A DNA stretch of 64,000 nucleotides from Streptomyces akebiae (GTDB lineage: Bacteria > Actinomycetota > Actinomycetes > Streptomycetales > Streptomycetaceae), in contig NZ_CP080647.1 in NCBI RefSeq assembly GCF_019599145.1, forward strand, positions 2,914,001 through 2,978,000. Direction: 5' to 3'. The notes under the pieces are model-generated. The model did not search any database, was not told the origin of the DNA, and worked only from the letters and a program-made list of their open reading frames with translations. Shown piece after piece: positions 62,460 through 64,000 of this stretch (its first letter is position 1; each line of letters begins with the position of its first letter). The position numbers and the translations under genes are program-made.

Positions 62460-63538
62460 TGGTCACGGTTCTCGGCGATCTTCTCCGGCGCCATGGTCTC
62501 GGGGTCCTTCGCCGCGGGCCCGTACTCGGTGAACTCGGCGGGTACGGACACCCCCTCGACCACCGGGTACACGAACATGTTGAGCGGCATGTCCTCCTGG
62601 AACCGCTTCGAGATCAGGAAGTCGATCAGCGCCTTGCCGCCCTCGGCGTTCTTCGCGTTGCTCAGCAGCCCCGCGAACTCGATCTGCCGGAAGCAGGTGC
62701 CCTCGGCGACCCCGGTCGGCGCGGTCTTCGGACGCGGGTCCGCGTAGACGACCTCGGCGGGCGGCGAGGAGGCGTACGACACGACGAGCGGCCGGTCGCC
62801 GCCTGCCTTCTTGCCGTCCGTCGACCCGGAGAACTCCTGGTAGTACGCCTGCTCCCAGCCGTCGACGACCTTCACGCCATTGGCCTTGAGCTTCTCCCAG
62901 TAGCCCTCCCAGCCTCCCCCACTCCCGGCTTCGCTCGAGCGGGAGGTGCCCCCATCGCCGTACTTCGCGGCCGTGCCGAGGACGAAGCCGAGCCCCGGCG
63001 AGGAGGTGGAGGCGTTCTCGGTGACCAGCAGGTCCTTGTACTCGGGCTTGATCAGATCGTCGAACGACTGCGGCGGCTCGATCTTCTTCTCGCTGAAGTA
63101 GGCCTTGTCGTAGTTGACGCAGATGTCACCGGAGTCGATGGGCGTGACCCGGTGCTCGTCCTTGTCCAACTGGTACTCGGCACCGACCTTGTCGAGCCCC
63201 TTCGCCTCGTACGGCTGGAAGAGGCCGTTGTCGAGCGCGCGCGAGAGCAGGGTGTTGTCGACGCCGAAGAAGACGTCGCCCTGCGGGTTGTCCTTGGTCA
63301 GGATCGCCTGGTTGACGGCCTGCCCCGCGTCCCCGCTCTTGAGGACCTTGACCTTGTACCCGGACTCCTTCTCGAACGCCTTCAGCACGTCCTTGGAGTA
63401 GGCGAAGGAGCCGTGGCTGACGAGGGTGACTGTCTTGGATCCGCCGGAGCCGGTGTCGTCCGAGGACGAGCCGCACGCGGACAACGTGACGAGCCCGAGG
63501 CCGACGACGAGAACCGTTGCTCTCCTGGTGATGCCCAC
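62423..63538 (-). CDS. thiB: Thiamine-binding lipoprotein of ABC importer
   Basis: A 371-residue solute-binding protein with lipobox (LSACG near residue 22). TLVSHGSFAYSKDVLKAFE, KDNPQGDVFFGVDNTLLSRA and DSGDICVNYDKAYF match thiamine-binding TbpA/ThiB. A 14-residue Gly/Ser-rich piece (SRSSEAGSGGG) near residue 203 is absent from the usual fold and is encoded by a palindromic element. GTG 63538 is the only start in frame near the AGGAGG site, 11 bases away. A TPP riboswitch lies upstream. Confidence 0.9.
   Translation of the reverse strand: MGITRRATVLVVGLGLVTLSACGSSSDDTGSGGSKTVTLVSHGSFAYSKDVLKAFEKESGYKVKVLKSGDAGQAVNQAILTKDNPQGDVFFGVDNTLLSRALDNGLFQPYEAKGLDKVGAEYQLDKDEHRVTPIDSGDICVNYDKAYFSEKKIEPPQSFDDLIKPEYKDLLVTENASTSSPGLGFVLGTAAKYGDGGTSRSSEAGSGGGWEGYWEKLKANGVKVVDGWEQAYYQEFSGSTDGKKAGGDRPLVVSYASSPPAEVVYADPRPKTAPTGVAEGTCFRQIEFAGLLSNAKNAEGGKALIDFLISKRFQEDMPLNMFVYPVVEGVSVPAEFTEYGPAAKDPETMAPEKIAENRDQWVKSWTSLVLK
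62913..62954 (-). repeat. Palindromic interspersed element inside thiB
   Basis: On the minus strand the segment reads GGGGGCACCTCCCGCTCG, then AGCGAAGCCGGGAG and TGGGGGA, with CTCCCG/CGGGAG arms. It fits a short repeat that is widespread between Streptomyces genes, here kept in frame within a coding sequence. Confidence 0.65.
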
Positions 63539-63549
63539 TGGATTTCATT

Positions 63550-63569
63550 CCTCCTGGAAGTGACCAGGA
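63550..63569 (-). promoter_or_regulatory. Hairpin covering the thiB ribosome binding site
   Basis: TCCTGG and CCAGGA (63564-63569 and 63552-63557) pair around a 6-base loop; four bases of the AGGAGG site (63550-63555) are in the stem. It can hide the ribosome site. Confidence 0.55.
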
Positions 63570-63583
63570 AGAGACGCGGCCCC

Positions 63584-63618
63584 GCCCGGGCCCTTCGTCG
63601 CATCGAAGGCTCCCGGGC
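63584..63618 (-). promoter_or_regulatory. Strong hairpin between TPP riboswitch and thiB
   Basis: GCCCGGG and CCTTCG arms (63604-63618 with 63584-63597, one bulged or mismatched base) form a stem of about 13 pairs with a 6-base loop. No U-tract follows, so it may be an attenuator or part of the switch's expression platform. Confidence 0.55.
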
Positions 63619-63645
63619 AGGGCGCAACAGCTTGAGTGATGACCG

Positions 63646-63727
63646 AACTTCCTACCCAGAATGACCTGGGCGAGGTTCAGAGGGTCTGCGGCCCGGATGC
63701 CGCACTCTCAGCGCTGTGGCGCTCCCC
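63646..63727 (-). promoter_or_regulatory. TPP riboswitch (THI box)
   Basis: Read on the minus strand, the conserved parts appear in order: GGGGAGC, GCTGAGAGTGCGG, CCGCAGACCCTCTGAACCT, then CCAGGTCATTCTGGGTAGGAAG. The CTGAGA core and the GACCCTCTGAACCT segment are diagnostic of the thiamine pyrophosphate aptamer. It lies 108 bases upstream of thiB on the same strand. Confidence 0.92.
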
Positions 63728-63762
63728 TGTCGGAATATGAATATGTACGTACGGGTCTCAGA

Positions 63763-64000
63763 CTACCTCTCGGTCGCCGCGAGCTGACCGCACGCCCCGT
63801 CGATCTCCTGCCCCCGGGTGTCCCGGATGGTCACCGGCACACCATGGGCGGCGATGGCCTCGACGAACGCCTTCTCGTCCTCGGGCCGGGAGGCGGTCCA
63901 CTTGGAGCCCGGAGTCGGGTTCAGCGGAATCAGGTTCACATGCACCGGCTTGCCCTTGAGCAGCCGGCCCAGCCGGTCGCCGCGCCACGCCTGGTCGTTG
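63763..64000 (-). CDS. rlmN: 23S rRNA (adenine-2503-C2)-methyltransferase RlmN, 3' part only
   Basis: The window ends inside the gene; only the last 78 codons are visible. They read [16 protein letters not shown], then [16 protein letters not shown], and the C-terminal [21 protein letters not shown]. The Cys in GACGQL is the family's conserved C-terminal cysteine, which takes part in methyl transfer. RlmN is a radical SAM enzyme modifying 23S rRNA and some tRNAs. It points the same way as the thiamine operon but has its own riboswitch-led successor 225 bases away. Confidence 0.92.
   Translation of the reverse strand, partial: NDQAWRGDRLGRLLKGKPVHVNLIPLNPTPGSKWTASRPEDEKAFVEAIAAHGVPVTIRDTRGQEIDGACGQLAATER

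Overview
This window is a piece of a high-GC actinomycete chromosome, almost certainly Streptomyces. The signs are very high GC at third codon positions, many GTG starts, Tat-type lipoprotein signals, a mycothiol-dependent enzyme family, an LAxTG surface anchor and the futalosine/thiamine/polyamine gene families typical of that genus. There is no integrase, transposase, CRISPR array, tRNA or rRNA that I can see. The two ends cut through a sulfotransferase gene (left) and rlmN (right).

Left third, 1-22.7 kb: two adjoining plant-polysaccharide loci. The first (0.7-10.3 kb) has a secreted GH39-like glycosidase with three C-terminal carbohydrate-binding-type modules, a CUT1 sugar ABC importer (two permeases and a lipoprotein), a LacI regulator and a divergent GH36 alpha-galactosidase. 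Two identical perfect palindromes sit at the regulator start. The second (10.4-22.7 kb) carries secreted GH12 and GH74 endo-glucanase/xyloglucanase genes, a GH42 beta-galactosidase, a second CUT1 importer (LplB/LplC type) with a Tat lipoprotein, and a divergent cytoplasmic GH3. A pair of TCGAAGCGCTTCGA palindromes lies in the shared promoter region. The set fits xyloglucan or related beta-glucan breakdown: endo-cleavage outside, oligosaccharide import, trimming inside.

Middle, 22.8-53.4 kb: nitrogen and amine metabolism mixed with housekeeping genes. It holds an aldehyde dehydrogenase, a TetR/DUF1772 divergon, a PucR regulator, an orphan TraG/VirD4-like ATPase, GABA aminotransferase (gabT), a PAP2 phosphatase, and an apparent operon of aldehyde dehydrogenase, potDABC polyamine importer and a PuuB-like FAD oxidase. 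Then come a NADAR protein, a repeat-rich DUF4190 membrane protein, an adenosine-deaminase-family enzyme (probably aminodeoxyfutalosine deaminase), a phosphodiesterase, an ECF sigma factor fused to a zinc-finger/membrane/extracellular module, a YceI protein and a metallo-beta-lactamase-fold hydrolase. The segment closes with a second PuuC-like aldehyde dehydrogenase divergent from an Lrp/AsnC regulator and a class III aminotransferase. Together these give uptake of putrescine/polyamines, oxidation to GABA and transamination of GABA.

Right, 53.5-64 kb: an ABC ATPase with a repetitive tail overlapping its permease, a VOC protein, a LOG-family protein, an LAETG-anchored surface protein, and a leftward thiamine importer operon (thiB-thiP-thiQ plus a maleylpyruvate-isomerase-family gene) headed by a TPP riboswitch with a hairpin over the ribosome binding site. 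A palindromic element is inserted in frame in thiB.
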